Source: Mangrovivirga halotolerans (GTDB taxonomy: Bacteria > Bacteroidota > Bacteroidia > Cytophagales > Cyclobacteriaceae). From it: a DNA stretch of 64,000 nucleotides. A program made the position numbers and the translations under genes. Where the stretch lies: contig NZ_JAPFQN010000010.1 in NCBI RefSeq assembly GCF_026241165.1, positions 1 through 64,000 of the forward strand, written 5' to 3'. How positions within the stretch are numbered: position 1 is the stretch's first letter; each line of letters starts with the position of its first letter. Shown in pieces: positions 34,901 to 44,400 of the stretch. The notes below the pieces were generated by a model that saw nothing but the letters and a program-made list of their open reading frames with translations, ran no database searches and was not told the origin of the DNA.

Positions 34901-35610
34901 TTAACGGCTAAAAGGAAGTTGTTTTGTTCATAAGCTGTCAGGTACCTGGTCTGGTAATTAAATGAGTTAAGTCCGAAGGGATCTAGTATCTGGACCAGGT
35001 CTTTGTTTTCTATATCCTGTGATAAAAAATTTGCTAACAAATAGACTATAAAGACAATTATACCGCCTGAATAGATTGATTTAATGTTTCTTGTGAAAAC
35101 GATCAAAGCAAAGAATAATGTTCCTGATAACCAGAGGTTAGGAAGCATCATAGTGAAATAAGGCTGGAAATAATTAATAAAGGTATTGGGGCCAAATCTA
35201 GCGGCCTCAGTCCAGCCTGTAGCCGGGCCAATTATGCTTCCCAGGTATATACCTGCTGCCACACCTAACGAAATGAAAATCAGGGTGACAAAAGACCCCC
35301 AGAAGCGACCCATAAAATAAGCACTTTCAGAAATCGGATAGCTAAACATAAAGGTGCCGGTTTTATGCTCTAAGTCCCTGTATAACGGAACTCCCATTAC
35401 TGCAGAAGCTAAAAAGATAGCAAACAGGGAAATAAGCAATTGTAATTCGGCAATCATTACCGGTGCATTGTGAAACACTTTTTCAGAAGCCGGAGTGTTT
35501 CCGGAGGCGATCAATAAAAATGCAACAAATGCTAAAAGACTAAAATAAATATAAGTAGCAGGTCTGGTGAACCTGTACTTTAGTTCAAAGGTGAAAATAT
35601 TCCAGAACAT
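31966..35610 (-). CDS. ABC transporter permease fused to M1-family aminopeptidase
   Basis: This 1214-residue protein has two six-helix ABC-2 type permease blocks (about 10-270 and 310-580), each beginning MFWNIFTFELKYRF-like or ITLSKIEVQNILKDVYFRS. After a further helix at about 585-605 comes a large periplasmic part with an M1 gluzincin domain: zinc motif HELAHQWWGHQ plus downstream Glu in SEALAEYSALV. This fusion is a recurring Bacteroidota arrangement. Its ATPase is encoded just upstream (21-bp gap). It may couple export to peptide trimming, but the substrate is unknown. Confidence 0.88.
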   Translation of the reverse strand: MFWNIFTFELKYRFTRPATYIYFSLLAFVAFLLIASGNTPASEKVFHNAPVMIAELQLLISLFAIFLASAVMGVPLYRDLEHKTGTFMFSYPISESAYFMGRFWGSFVTLIFISLGVAAGIYLGSIIGPATGWTEAARFGPNTFINYFQPYFTMMLPNLWLSGTLFFALIVFTRNIKSIYSGGIIVFIVYLLANFLSQDIENKDLVQILDPFGLNSFNYQTRYLTAYEQNNFLLAVKGNLLANRLLWTGVGILFFVAAYFRFSFAYFFQTKQKKSKQKEASKFTALKERLVGVSFKGNYHWNSLITLSKIEVQNILKDVYFRSILLGGLVFLVIDFWIGQTLYSVPSHPVTSVLMEYKGFDYNIFVFIILVFFTGETLHRDKTTGYSKINDTFPVKDGVIIGSKFLGMSFVALILATLPILVGLAVQTLKGYHEYHLSTYLIDCYLITFPDYLQMIMLVFAVHLLVNNKFAGHATSIGIWLIFIVLRQFANYDFNLFFYSYKPNYRWSEMNGLGHFGEPLFWFNIYWTLFGISLVLFFSIFYSRGTENNFKKRIQNAKSRLFSKWTVVSYFSFILALVVGAYIYNNVVYVNTYLTNDESLERQAHYEKQLKQYEFMPQPKIIDIKLAADLFPKKRAAYFDAQVTMVNKTDSPIDSLHLAGSSLSSFDLIFEGKELNYRFPLNYKAPKFQIFGKGKENEWYKIYKMPFTLQPGDTIQMQIKSSIVNKGFANSGFSREIVYNGTFIGGGLPEIGYNSRGEISSDEKRREYDLPEKDYELPPHDDPYGRRTLLFADEADLISFEATVSTSSDQIAIAPGYIQKEWTEGDRRYFHYIQDTPIQAFFNIVSADYEVHKDEATLPDGQKVAIEIYYHDKHDYNLDRFKAAYKDGLTYFSETYGNFQFRQMRLLEFPRYAGFAQSFPNTVPFSESFGWLADFDDPNSFDYTYYVTAHELAHQWWGHQITPNYTRGSNLISEALAEYSALVLTERKYGKDNMKRFLKDELDDYLRGRSGESKKENTFINCNRSYQWYKKGSLILYGLRDLIGPEAIDSALKEFRDEFALREEPPYPGSSDLFRYLKKHTPDSLQYYLDDTWNKITLYENKTNEATAELLADSTYKVTLNVSSSKLYADSLGMETAANYEADYIDVGVFAADETDENGRTKTVPLYLKKHKLAAGEHTIEIIVKEKPVKAGIDPLNKLIDRIPDDNTQSVSLD

Positions 35611-35631
35611 GAGTTTAAAGTTTTGGTTCGT

Positions 35632-36522
35632 TTAAAGAGTAATCGGATCTACTTTCTTAGAAATCTGGCTGAAGTAAACATCTTCCAAATCAGCTTTGGC
35701 AGGTTCAAATCCATTTTCAGGATTTTGTTCACTTTCTACTCTTAAACTAAGCTTTCCTTCAATTAATTTTGTGGAAATCACATTGTAGGTAGATTTGTAT
35801 TCATTAAGCTCATCTTTCTGAATGGCTTTCTTATAAATTCTACCCTCTAAACTTTCAATTCCTTCTTTCGGCTTACCTTGCATCAATACCTCTCCTTCAC
35901 AAATTATGGCCATATTGGAACATAGAGTGGTTACATCCTCAACAATATGTGTCGATAAAATAACAATTGTATTTTCTCCGATTTCACTCAATAAGTTGTA
36001 AAATCTGTTTCTTTCCGATGGGTCCAGTCCGGCTGTAGGTTCATCAACAATAATAAGAGAAGGATCACCTACCAGAGCCTGGGCAATACCAAATCTTTGG
36101 CGCATTCCGCCGGAATATGTACCAAGACCTTTTTTACGATGACTATAAAGGTTGACCTTGTTTAGTAAACTTTCAACGAGGTATTTTCTATCTGATTTAT
36201 TTCCAACCCCTTTCATTTGAGCAATGTGGTCTAGCATCACTTCAGCATTAATTCTGGGATATAAACCAAAGTCTTGCGGCAGATAGCCCAGTTTCTCTCT
36301 AATTTCCTGTTTGTTTTTCGAAACATCCAGGTCATCTAATGTAATGGTTCCGGTATCAGCATCCTGTAAAGTGGCGATAGTTCTCATTAATGAAGATTTA
36401 CCGGCTCCATTGGGTCCTAAGAGACCAAACATTCCGGTTCCAATTTCAAGTGAAACGTTATTCAGTGCTTTGACACCGTTAGGGTAGGTTTTAGATAGGT
36501 TGTTGATAGTTAATTTGCTCAT
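35632..36522 (-). CDS. ABC transporter ATP-binding protein
   Basis: This 296-residue ATPase has Walker A GLLGPNGAGKSSL (33-45), Q-loop YLPQDFGLYP, signature YSGGMRQRFGIAQAL, Walker B LIIVDEPTAGLDPSE and switch STHIVED. The C-terminal 75 residues form a DUF4162-like tail. It is the first gene of an operon with the permease-peptidase fusion. Upstream at about 150 bp is a TTTG-N19-TACTTTCG promoter-like pair (copy 9 of the conserved module). Confidence 0.92.
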   Translation of the reverse strand: MSKLTINNLSKTYPNGVKALNNVSLEIGTGMFGLLGPNGAGKSSLMRTIATLQDADTGTITLDDLDVSKNKQEIREKLGYLPQDFGLYPRINAEVMLDHIAQMKGVGNKSDRKYLVESLLNKVNLYSHRKKGLGTYSGGMRQRFGIAQALVGDPSLIIVDEPTAGLDPSERNRFYNLLSEIGENTIVILSTHIVEDVTTLCSNMAIICEGEVLMQGKPKEGIESLEGRIYKKAIQKDELNEYKSTYNVISTKLIEGKLSLRVESEQNPENGFEPAKADLEDVYFSQISKKVDPITL

Positions 36523-36649
36523 TGTTTATTCTTTTGAAAATTAAATACTTATGGTTGTTGTTTGTGTTGATTAATTATGATTTAACGATAAGTAGCATCG
36601 TTTATTATTCTTGAAGTTCATATAAAAGCAATGTTGTATTGGTTATTCC

Positions 36650-36710
36650 TAAATTCCTTAAAAATCGAAAGTAGCTTAATAAAATACAATCTCAAACTTT
36701 TTTAATCATA
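36650..36710 (-). promoter_or_regulatory. conserved promoter-like module, copy 9
   Basis: Minus-strand TTTG (36693-36696) and TACTTTCG (36666-36673) are 19 nt apart, with the flank TCAAACTTT kept. It is the probable promoter of the ABC ATPase gene starting at 36522. The rest of the gap 36523-37088 shows only loose echoes of the module (AAAATAGCTGTTTTC at about 36880). Confidence 0.4.
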
Positions 36711-37088
36711 AATACTGGCATGCAGGCGGTTGCTAACGGTTACGAGTGGTAGTTGTAGTAATGAAGATTAGTGAAGATTGATAATGCTATTTACAGGGAT
36801 GGCAGAATATTCGATGATTGGAATACTATGCCTTAATTATAATAAGTTGTGATAAAAGATTATTGGAGTAGGGGAGTAAAATAGCTGTTTTCTTCTCAAA
36901 TTCAGATTCTTCTCTTATTTGAGATCGTTTACAAATGGTCATTTTAAAGATGGCCAAAGGTTTGCGGTTTTGCTAAATGTGAATTTTCTGTAAGCCACAT
37001 GGTATCCATTAGACAATAGGGTGAAATCATCTCTTTATATTTGATAATACTTAATTTCTAAAGATTTTCACTCATACAATCGATTCTC

Positions 37089-37562
37089 TTATTTCGAGTT
37101 AGCTACCGTTTTAGCCTGCCTTTTGATCAGGATGTCAAGGCGCCTCTTATTTTCCTGTTGTAATAAGGATGGATATAAATTCATTATAATATTGACAATC
37201 ATTATCGAAGGACCATATAAGTAATTTTTCGTAACACTCATGTATATGGCAATAATAGTTACGAATACAAATCCGATCAGGTGACTTATTTCTGCAATTG
37301 TCATTTCTTTTCGTATTTCAATCAAATCGGTATTTTTATTTTCCAACTTGATTTTTTGATTGAAGAATTTGAAAAAGGTATTCTTTACAATCCATTTGAA
37401 TTGGTTAATGCCAATTGTCTTATTTAGTTTTCTATTCTTAATGAAATTCAGGTTAGATATTTTTTCATAGTACTCGGTCTTCATCAGTATGTTATTAAAA
37501 ATCATTCCGACGATCCAGGAAATAAATGATATGGAAATTCCGAAGGTGAAATATTTAATCAT
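37089..37562 (-). CDS. small membrane protein of unknown function
   Basis: This 157-residue protein has hydrophobic segments at about 4-24 (FTFGISISFISWIVGMIF), 90-110 (SHLIGFVFVTIIAIYMS) and 118-132 (GPSIMIVNIIMNLYP). Its linkers are basic and the C-terminus is charged (NKRRLDILIKRQAKTVANSK). No family is recognised. It is solitary, with a decayed conserved module at 37625-37680 5' of it. Confidence 0.55.
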   Translation of the reverse strand: MIKYFTFGISISFISWIVGMIFNNILMKTEYYEKISNLNFIKNRKLNKTIGINQFKWIVKNTFFKFFNQKIKLENKNTDLIEIRKEMTIAEISHLIGFVFVTIIAIYMSVTKNYLYGPSIMIVNIIMNLYPSLLQQENKRRLDILIKRQAKTVANSK

Positions 37563-37624
37563 AAATGGTTTAATTGTAGCCGTTTAAATAAGAAAGGCAA
37601 CTTCCCTGTTTAGTTGATATAAAT

Positions 37625-37680
37625 GTTGATAAACCTTAATTAAAAATTTAAAATAGTTCTTTACGAGTTATAATGCAATT
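37625..37680 (-). promoter_or_regulatory. conserved promoter-like module, decayed copy
   Basis: GTTGATAAACC is followed by a minus-strand TATTTTAAA (37647-37655) and a TTG about 20 nt further upstream (37676-37678). It lies 60-120 bp 5' of the small membrane-protein gene. Confidence 0.35.
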
Positions 37681-37781
37681 TCTTTTAAGTAATATCCAAT
37701 TTGGTAGTTTTCATTAAGATAAAAAGAAAGAATAAAAATAGATCACCGATTAAATTCACTTGATAATAGAAAAAGGAGGTC

Positions 37782-38594
37782 TTATGAATTTTGATAAAAC
37801 GCTCTTAAATGTTTATCAATTATTGAGTTAACAATTTGAGGTTCTTCAACCGGTGACATATGGGCTGCCCGTGGAATTACTTCCAGTTTTGAATTCCTGA
37901 TGTTTCTATGTAAAATCTCGGCTTTTTGATGATCTGTTAACTGGTCTTCTTCTCCTACCAGTATCGTGGTCGGCTGATTGATCAGTTTTAGTTTACCGGT
38001 TATTCCTTTTCTATATAATACTCCCTTTACCGCTTTTACTATTCCTTTCCGGTCGTTTGTCTTAAAGTAGTTTGAATATAATTCCCGGGTTGATTCCCTT
38101 TCCGGATCATGTAAAAATGACTTTCCGAAAAACATTTTCATTACCCTGCCTGCGATGGGTGCCAGTCCGATATATTTTGCGACAAATAGCATCGCCTTAT
38201 TTCTGATCATACCACTTTTGGGCTCGGGTTCTGAAGAGGTGTCTATCAGGATCAATGATTTGATGAGTTCGGGGTATTTTATGGCTGCTCTCAACGCGAC
38301 CATGCCTCCCATAGAAAATCCAATAAAATGGCAATTGCCGATATTTAACTCTTGGACAAGGCCGGCAAAATCTTCGGTGAGGGTATTGAGATCATATCCG
38401 TTATCTGTTGATTCGCTCTTGCCGTGTCCTCTGAAATCAAAACGGATACAGGTGTACTTGCTTTTTAAATATTCCACCTGGCTGTCAAACATCCGCAGAT
38501 TGAACAATAAGCTGTGCCCGAAAACCAACGTCTCCTTTTCATTTCCTTCCTGTTCATAATACAGGGTTGTTCCGTTTACTGATATATCAGGCAT
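37782..38594 (-). CDS. alpha/beta hydrolase
   Basis: This 270-residue cytosolic enzyme shows oxyanion-hole region FGHSLLFNLRMFDSQ, RFDFRGHGKSES, nucleophile elbow GFSMGGMVAL, Asp region ILVGEEDQLTD and His region RAAHMSPVEEP. This gives a complete Ser-Asp-His triad of the AB hydrolase 1 family (3-oxoadipate enol-lactonase/haloperoxidase-like). Substrate cannot be read from sequence. It is solitary, with a long inverted repeat at 38649-38727 upstream. Confidence 0.85.
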   Translation of the reverse strand: MPDISVNGTTLYYEQEGNEKETLVFGHSLLFNLRMFDSQVEYLKSKYTCIRFDFRGHGKSESTDNGYDLNTLTEDFAGLVQELNIGNCHFIGFSMGGMVALRAAIKYPELIKSLILIDTSSEPEPKSGMIRNKAMLFVAKYIGLAPIAGRVMKMFFGKSFLHDPERESTRELYSNYFKTNDRKGIVKAVKGVLYRKGITGKLKLINQPTTILVGEEDQLTDHQKAEILHRNIRNSKLEVIPRAAHMSPVEEPQIVNSIIDKHLRAFYQNS

Positions 38595-38648
38595 ATTACG
38601 GGGTTTTATAAAGGAGGTGAGTTCACAACGTCAAAGAAGTAAGAGGTA

Positions 38649-38727
38649 ACCTTTGACTGACTCTAAGTAATTTACTTGAAAGGGATTGAATTGTCAATAC
38701 TGTCTATTTACTGAGTTAGTCAAAGGT
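38649..38727. repeat. long inverted repeat
   Basis: ACCTTTGACTGACTC (38649-38663) pairs with GAGTTAGTCAAAGGT (38713-38727) with one mismatch. Inner CTAAGTAA and TTTACT extend the stem to about 21 bp. There is no T-tract, so it is not a typical terminator. It lies between the hydrolase and the 38753-39637 gene and could be a small mobile hairpin or a 5'-leader structure. Confidence 0.5.
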
Positions 38728-38752
38728 ATACCAGCTGTATAATTTTAGTTAT

Positions 38753-39637
38753 TTACTGCGAAGATTTATTGTAGAGCTTTTTTAGGTCTTTTTCCAGGTC
38801 ACCTGAATATTTGAAATAATCCGGTTTAAAAAGGATTGAATTGAAATACAAATGACTCAACGCATCTGTTTTGTCTTTTTCAGCAAGTGCAGAAAGGTGA
38901 CTGTTCAGAACTAAGTAAAATTTGCCCAGGTGTTGTTTTTTGTAGGACTCAGTTTTGTCGTATCCAATATAGTCGAAGTCTTCAAAATCAAATGAAATGT
39001 ATTCGTAATAAGCCTTTCCGTTAAATGAAGGGAGTTTGCTTTCAAATTGTAGTAGCTTATCATAATTCTTCATCATGTTAAGGACTCTGAATCTTTCTGT
39101 CAATGAGTTAGAAATCGAGAAAAAGAAAATTGCTTTTTCAGTATCATTTTCTAATCCATATTCCTCCAGGTTGAAGTTATTTTTACTTAGATTTTTGTTG
39201 TTAAACATTTTAGCAATCCCACTATGAATTCGATAGTAGTAATTGATCAACAACCAACGACTGTCTATTTCTTTTTCTAATATTTCTCTTGCAACCTCGG
39301 CATTTGGGCGTGGATTGGAATTTTCTTTTTGGTTATTGTAATGTATCTCTCTTATTACATACCAGTATTTTAATTCCTGTTCAGAAGGCTTTGAGAGAAA
39401 CTCTTTAGTCAGGAGCTTTTTATCAGCTTCTCCGACTGCGATTAGCGCGTCAATAATATGATTAAGCCCAGGCGTTCTTAATTCTTCAACTGCTTTTTTG
39501 AAATCATCTCCAGAGGCCATAACGTTTCCTGAATAGATCTCGCCCAGCTTTACAAGGTTGTCAAAATCAGGGTTGTCATCCTGCCCATTTGAGATGAAAG
39601 TAATTGTGAAGAGAAGTATGCTAAAAATTTGTTTCAT
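38753..39637 (-). CDS. exported helical protein, unknown function
   Basis: This 294-residue protein has a signal peptide (MKQIFSILLFTITFISNGQ). The mature protein is largely helical and lysine/asparagine-rich (GEIYSGNVMASGDDFKKAVEELRTPGLNHIIDALI), with a TPR-like look but no clear repeat. It ends with LEKDLKKLYNKSSQ. It is predicted to be periplasmic. A conserved promoter-like module (39920-40010) lies about 300 bp 5' of it. Confidence 0.6.
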   Translation of the reverse strand: MKQIFSILLFTITFISNGQDDNPDFDNLVKLGEIYSGNVMASGDDFKKAVEELRTPGLNHIIDALIAVGEADKKLLTKEFLSKPSEQELKYWYVIREIHYNNQKENSNPRPNAEVAREILEKEIDSRWLLINYYYRIHSGIAKMFNNKNLSKNNFNLEEYGLENDTEKAIFFFSISNSLTERFRVLNMMKNYDKLLQFESKLPSFNGKAYYEYISFDFEDFDYIGYDKTESYKKQHLGKFYLVLNSHLSALAEKDKTDALSHLYFNSILFKPDYFKYSGDLEKDLKKLYNKSSQ

Positions 39638-39919
39638 AGGAATTTTAAAAAAAAGTAGAATATTAATTCATATTTGATTTCTCTCATTGAGAGGTTGTTA
39701 CTGATTCACCTGCTATATTTTTCAATTAAATTTTTTTCTGATCGATACCAGCCGTTAAACTGATGAAAATATCCATTGTTAAAATTTGTATCAATTCCCC
39801 GTCTGTATGATAAATCAAAATACAACTATGTGATAACTCTAATTCTGTGATTGTCTTTCATTTATAAGTTAATAATTATCTGCCAGATCTATGATGATGC
39901 GTTCATATGTCAGGACTTA

Positions 39920-40010
39920 AAAATCTAAAAATCGCTATTACCGGTTAAATAGCAAACTTTTTCTTCCGGTTTATACTAACTATTAAAAGTTTGTAACCGA
40001 TGTTAATAGA
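39920..40010 (-). promoter_or_regulatory. conserved promoter-like module, copy 10
   Basis: Minus-strand TTTG (39953-39956) lies 19 nt from GATTTTTAG (39925-39933), one base off the TATTTTTAG of copy 1. TAAAAGTTTGTAACCGATG follows upstream. Nothing else was recognised in 39638-40067. Confidence 0.4.
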
Positions 40011-40067
40011 ATATTTCAGTGTAAAAATTAAGATCACTTTATTCTTAATTCAATAGTTTCTTTACAA

Positions 40068-40823
40068 TTAATGATCTCTTTTTTCAAGGTATTCATCAAT
40101 CATGTTCTTATTAGCTTTAATGTCTGCCATGGCCATGTCTATCTCATAAAGGTTGCCGTATTTGATCTCTTTGGAATAATCGAGCAGTCTCTGGAAGTCA
40201 GGGTCGTTGTTCAGGCTTTTATAATTCTTCGGGTGGTATAATTTAAAAGGAGAATGATTTCCACTACTGGTGTCAAATTTTATTTCTTTAAAATATTCGA
40301 GGTACCGGGTGTTTAAATATTCATAGGTAGCTTTTTCAGCTGTTTCCTCGCGCTCTTTTAAAAAGGTTAGTTGAGTTTCATAAAGGTTTGTGATCGATCT
40401 TCGAATAGAATCTTCACTAATGATTTGAAAGCCAATGCTTGAGAGATTTTTATATCCACTTTTCTTCAGGGTATAAGTTGGATTGAAAGTAACCCTTCCA
40501 AAACGACGTAGCAGCGTATCTGTCAAAGGATCATTCGATTCAATAGCCATTTCAATGATCTGAATATTTTTAATTCCACTTTCATTCAACCGGATATCAT
40601 TCTCTAGCGAAACAATATCTTCACCAAGGTTTTGAGAGATTTCCCTGAGTATTTTTATTTGCAGCTTAGCTTCTTTCTTTTCTTCGTTCCAATTATTAAT
40701 GGCTACAGCTATCAGGATTCCGATGACGACAAGAAAAATTTCTCCGATGGCATAAAGCAGGTATTTTTTGAATTTACTTTCAGACAGAAGGCTGTATCGA
40801 ATTTTCCTGAAGAATTTTATCAT
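40068..40823 (-). CDS. DUF6090 family membrane protein (paralog)
   Basis: This 251-residue protein has the same layout as the 24555-25301 product: basic start MIKFFRKIRYSLLSESKFKKYLLY, membrane helix AIGEIFLVVIGILIAVAINNW, then a charged helical domain (KILREISQNLGEDIVSLENDIRLNE). The two share the N-terminal region strongly and diverge in the C-terminal half. The function of the family is unknown. The gene is solitary. Confidence 0.85.
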   Translation of the reverse strand: MIKFFRKIRYSLLSESKFKKYLLYAIGEIFLVVIGILIAVAINNWNEEKKEAKLQIKILREISQNLGEDIVSLENDIRLNESGIKNIQIIEMAIESNDPLTDTLLRRFGRVTFNPTYTLKKSGYKNLSSIGFQIISEDSIRRSITNLYETQLTFLKEREETAEKATYEYLNTRYLEYFKEIKFDTSSGNHSPFKLYHPKNYKSLNNDPDFQRLLDYSKEIKYGNLYEIDMAMADIKANKNMIDEYLEKRDH

Positions 40824-41411
40824 TGGTATTAATTGATGAAGAAGATTTATGTTGATTTATGAATTAGCATAGGTTAATAAGAAACTACTTTCGAAAATAT
40901 AATATATTTTATTCACCAACTAATATTTATTTGTATCGATCGTGATTTTTGATCGATTTGATGTGATGCCAATTTTTGTCTCACCTGTATCTTGATTAAA
41001 CATTTACCATGCTTTTTTTAGAAGAAGGGTATTTGTTTATCTGACTCTATCAATTGAAAAATATCACTTTTTAAAATGCATTTTTGCTCTTATGCATAGC
41101 CAGCTTTCCTGATTACGCCCTTATCCTTTTTCAAATTTTATTGTAATCTCCTGATGAATGATTGATGTAGTTAAAAGTCTTATTAAATTAATTTAAAGCT
41201 GATTTTTACATTTTTCATATTATTGAAAACAATATTTGGTTTTCAATTGATGTATTATTGATGTATTGCATTTTTTTTAATTTTTAGCTCTTTTTGCAAG
41301 CTTTAAATGTTATTTCTGTAATTCGAAAAGGTTTTCGGTAATCAAAATCGAAACATACACCGCTTTTCAATATGCAGAAATCAAAAATTTGCATAATCAA
41401 CCAAATAATCT
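40824..41411. other. upstream region of the GH16 gene
   Basis: These 588 bases between divergent genes are very AT-rich and contain no supported ORF. Several TATTTTG/TATTTG words occur (about 41234, 41250), but I could not pick a promoter with confidence. No copy of the conserved module was found. Confidence 0.3.
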
Positions 41412-44400
41412 ATGAAAACCAAAACGATAATACTCAGAAGAGTGGGAGTCTTTATGGCTCTTATTTTTCTGCAACTAACTGCTCACGCTCAAACGCTTTT
41501 ATGGAGTGATGAATTTAATGGTACTCAACTGGACCAATCCGTCTGGACATACGCGATAGGGGATGGTTGCGACCAGGGGATCTGTGGCTGGGGAAACCAG
41601 GAGTTACAAACTTATACTAGTAATAACACGAGCATAGAAAATGGTCATCTGGTGATCACTGCCCGACGGGAAAATGTTAATGGTAAATCATTTACCTCGG
41701 CCAGGCTACTTACTAAGGATAAGGTAAGTGTTAAATACGGGAGGGTAGAGGCCAGCATTAAGCTTCCGGATATGAATAATGGCTTATGGCCTGCATTCTG
41801 GATGCTTGGTGATGGTAACCGATGGCCTTTCACCGGAGAAATTGATATTATGGAAGCCGGTTTTAATGCCACTTCCACTAATACGAATGCAGTTGCTAAG
41901 GCCAATGTATTCTGGCGAGCCGAAGATGCCGGGGTTACCGGAAACTTGCAATATGGCAATGAAGATGCGTTTAAATACGATGCTCCTGCTGAGGCCGGTA
42001 AGTTGCTCAATGAAGACTTTTTTGTCTATCGTGTCGACTGGACACCCGATCGGTTAACGGCCTACGTTTTAGAAACAGACGTAAATGGAGATCCGATTGA
42101 GGCTACCGCTTATGAAGTTTTTAATATTGATAAAGGAACTACTTTTGAAAGTGAGTTTTTCTCGGGAGACAATTTTTATATTCTTTTAAATATGGCCGTA
42201 GGAGGATGGTTGCCATTTTCTTCGGCTGAAAACAACCCGGCTAATGTTACGGCCTTGCCTAATATCGGTTCTGAAGCTGATATGCTGATTGACTATGTTC
42301 GAGTTTACGATATTAATGGTTATGGAGAAGTAACGTTAGGTAACGTTGAAGAAGAATTGCTCAGTGCTGATGGATTTGGTCTTTTTTCCGATGGTACGAC
42401 TACTGCCAGTCAATTAAATTTCGGTGTGGATGCTGAGATCTTTTTATGGGAAGACCCTGCAAACCCTGAGATCCAGCTTGATAGTATTGCCAGTCCGTAC
42501 GGCGATCAGGCTTTTGAAGTTACCTTTCCGGCTAATCAGTATGGGGGAATGACAATCAATAGTTCGGATATTCTCAATTTTGATAATTATAGAAATGGTT
42601 CATTGCGGTTTAAAATTAAGACTACTTCACAGGAACCGTTTAATATATCGGTTGAAAGCACTAACGGAGCCAGTGGAGTTGAATTTGCTGCCGGTGAAGA
42701 AAAGTATGGATTGGTTCGCGACGGACAGTGGCACGATGTGATAATTCCCCTGGAACTTTTGGTAACCAATTTTAAAGGCGTTCAGGCTCCGTTTACTATT
42801 GGAAACGTTGAGTTTAATAATCCAACTGTTGCTTCAACATTTACAATCGATGAAATACATTATTCATCTCAACCAGCACCGGAATATGAAAAATATGTAC
42901 CCGCTATCGGGAACTATGGCCTTTACACTAATTCAACCGTTGCTGATGAGTTGACATTGGGTACAGAAGGGGATCTTTATGTATGGGAACAGACCCTTGC
43001 TGAAGGACCGGCAGAAACTTATAATGGACAGGAAGCATTAAGCTATGTCGGAAATAACCTGGGATGGTTTGGCCTTGGTTTTACCGCCGATCAAATCCAT
43101 GATCTTTCTGCATTTGAATCCGGTAATCTTCGACTTGCAATGAAAACAACTTCAAATGAAACTCTGAACCTGACGATTAATATCGGTCTGGCAGAAGGAA
43201 CAGTTGTATTTGAAGCCGGAAATGATCCGTATGGTTTTGCCAGGGATGGGCAATGGCATGAGTTGATTATACCGGTTTCAGATTTTGATGGGGTTAATAT
43301 GTCCGGCGTTGAAACGTTGTTTAGTATAAATGGTACCGGCAATATTACTGACCTTGCTCTCGCAGATATCTATTTTGAATATACCGGTACAGAAACCAAA
43401 GTATTAACTTCTATAGATGTTAATCCTTCGACAGTCTCAATTAATGAAGGAGAAACACAGCAATTCACTGCACAGGGATATGATCAAAACGGGGATCCGA
43501 TAAACGCTAGTTTCACCTGGGACGCCACGGGAGGAACAATTGATGGAAACGGACTTTTTACCGGTACGACACAGGGAACGTATACTATAACCGCCTCAAG
43601 TAATAGTGTGAATGGTACTGCACAGGTAACAGTAAATCCTGTTGAATCCGGGTTTATATTTCCAGGGCTAGTCGAAGCTGAAGATTACAATGAAGGAGGC
43701 TTTTTTGATACATCAGCAGGAAATACGGGGGGTGCATATCGTTCGGATGATGTTGATATTCAAGTAACAGGTGATGCTACCGGACTGTATAACATTGGCT
43801 GGACCGAAGCCGGAGAATGGTTGGAGTACGATATCAATGCTACAGCTGCGTCTGAATTATACGATATAAACCTTCGTCTTGCTTCTCCTCAGGGTAATGG
43901 AAAATTACATATCGAAATTGATGGACAAGATGTGACTGGTCCGATTTATCCGGTTAACACCGGAAACTGGCAGGTTTATTCTACAGTAGTAGTGGAAAAC
44001 GTCGCTATTTCTTCGGGAAGCCATGTAATGAGGATTGTAATCGATGCTCCGGGCTTCAATTTAAATTATATAGAAGGAGTGGAGTCAGTTGAGGAACCAG
44101 TATTAACTTCGATCGTATTGTCACCGGATGTAGCAACAATAAATGAAGGGCAGACACAGCAATTTACTGCCCAGGGATTTGATCAAAACAATGAACCAAT
44201 CAATGCTTCTTTTGCATGGACAGCCACAGGAGGGACAATTGATAACAATGGATTGTTTACCGGAACAATTGCTGGCGAATTCACCGTGACTGCTACAAGC
44301 GGAACAGTAAGTGGAGAAGCAGCGGTTACGGTTAATTCTGTTTTTACCGGGTTTAATATTCCGGGAAGAGTTGAGGCAGAAAACTTTAGCGGTTATTATG

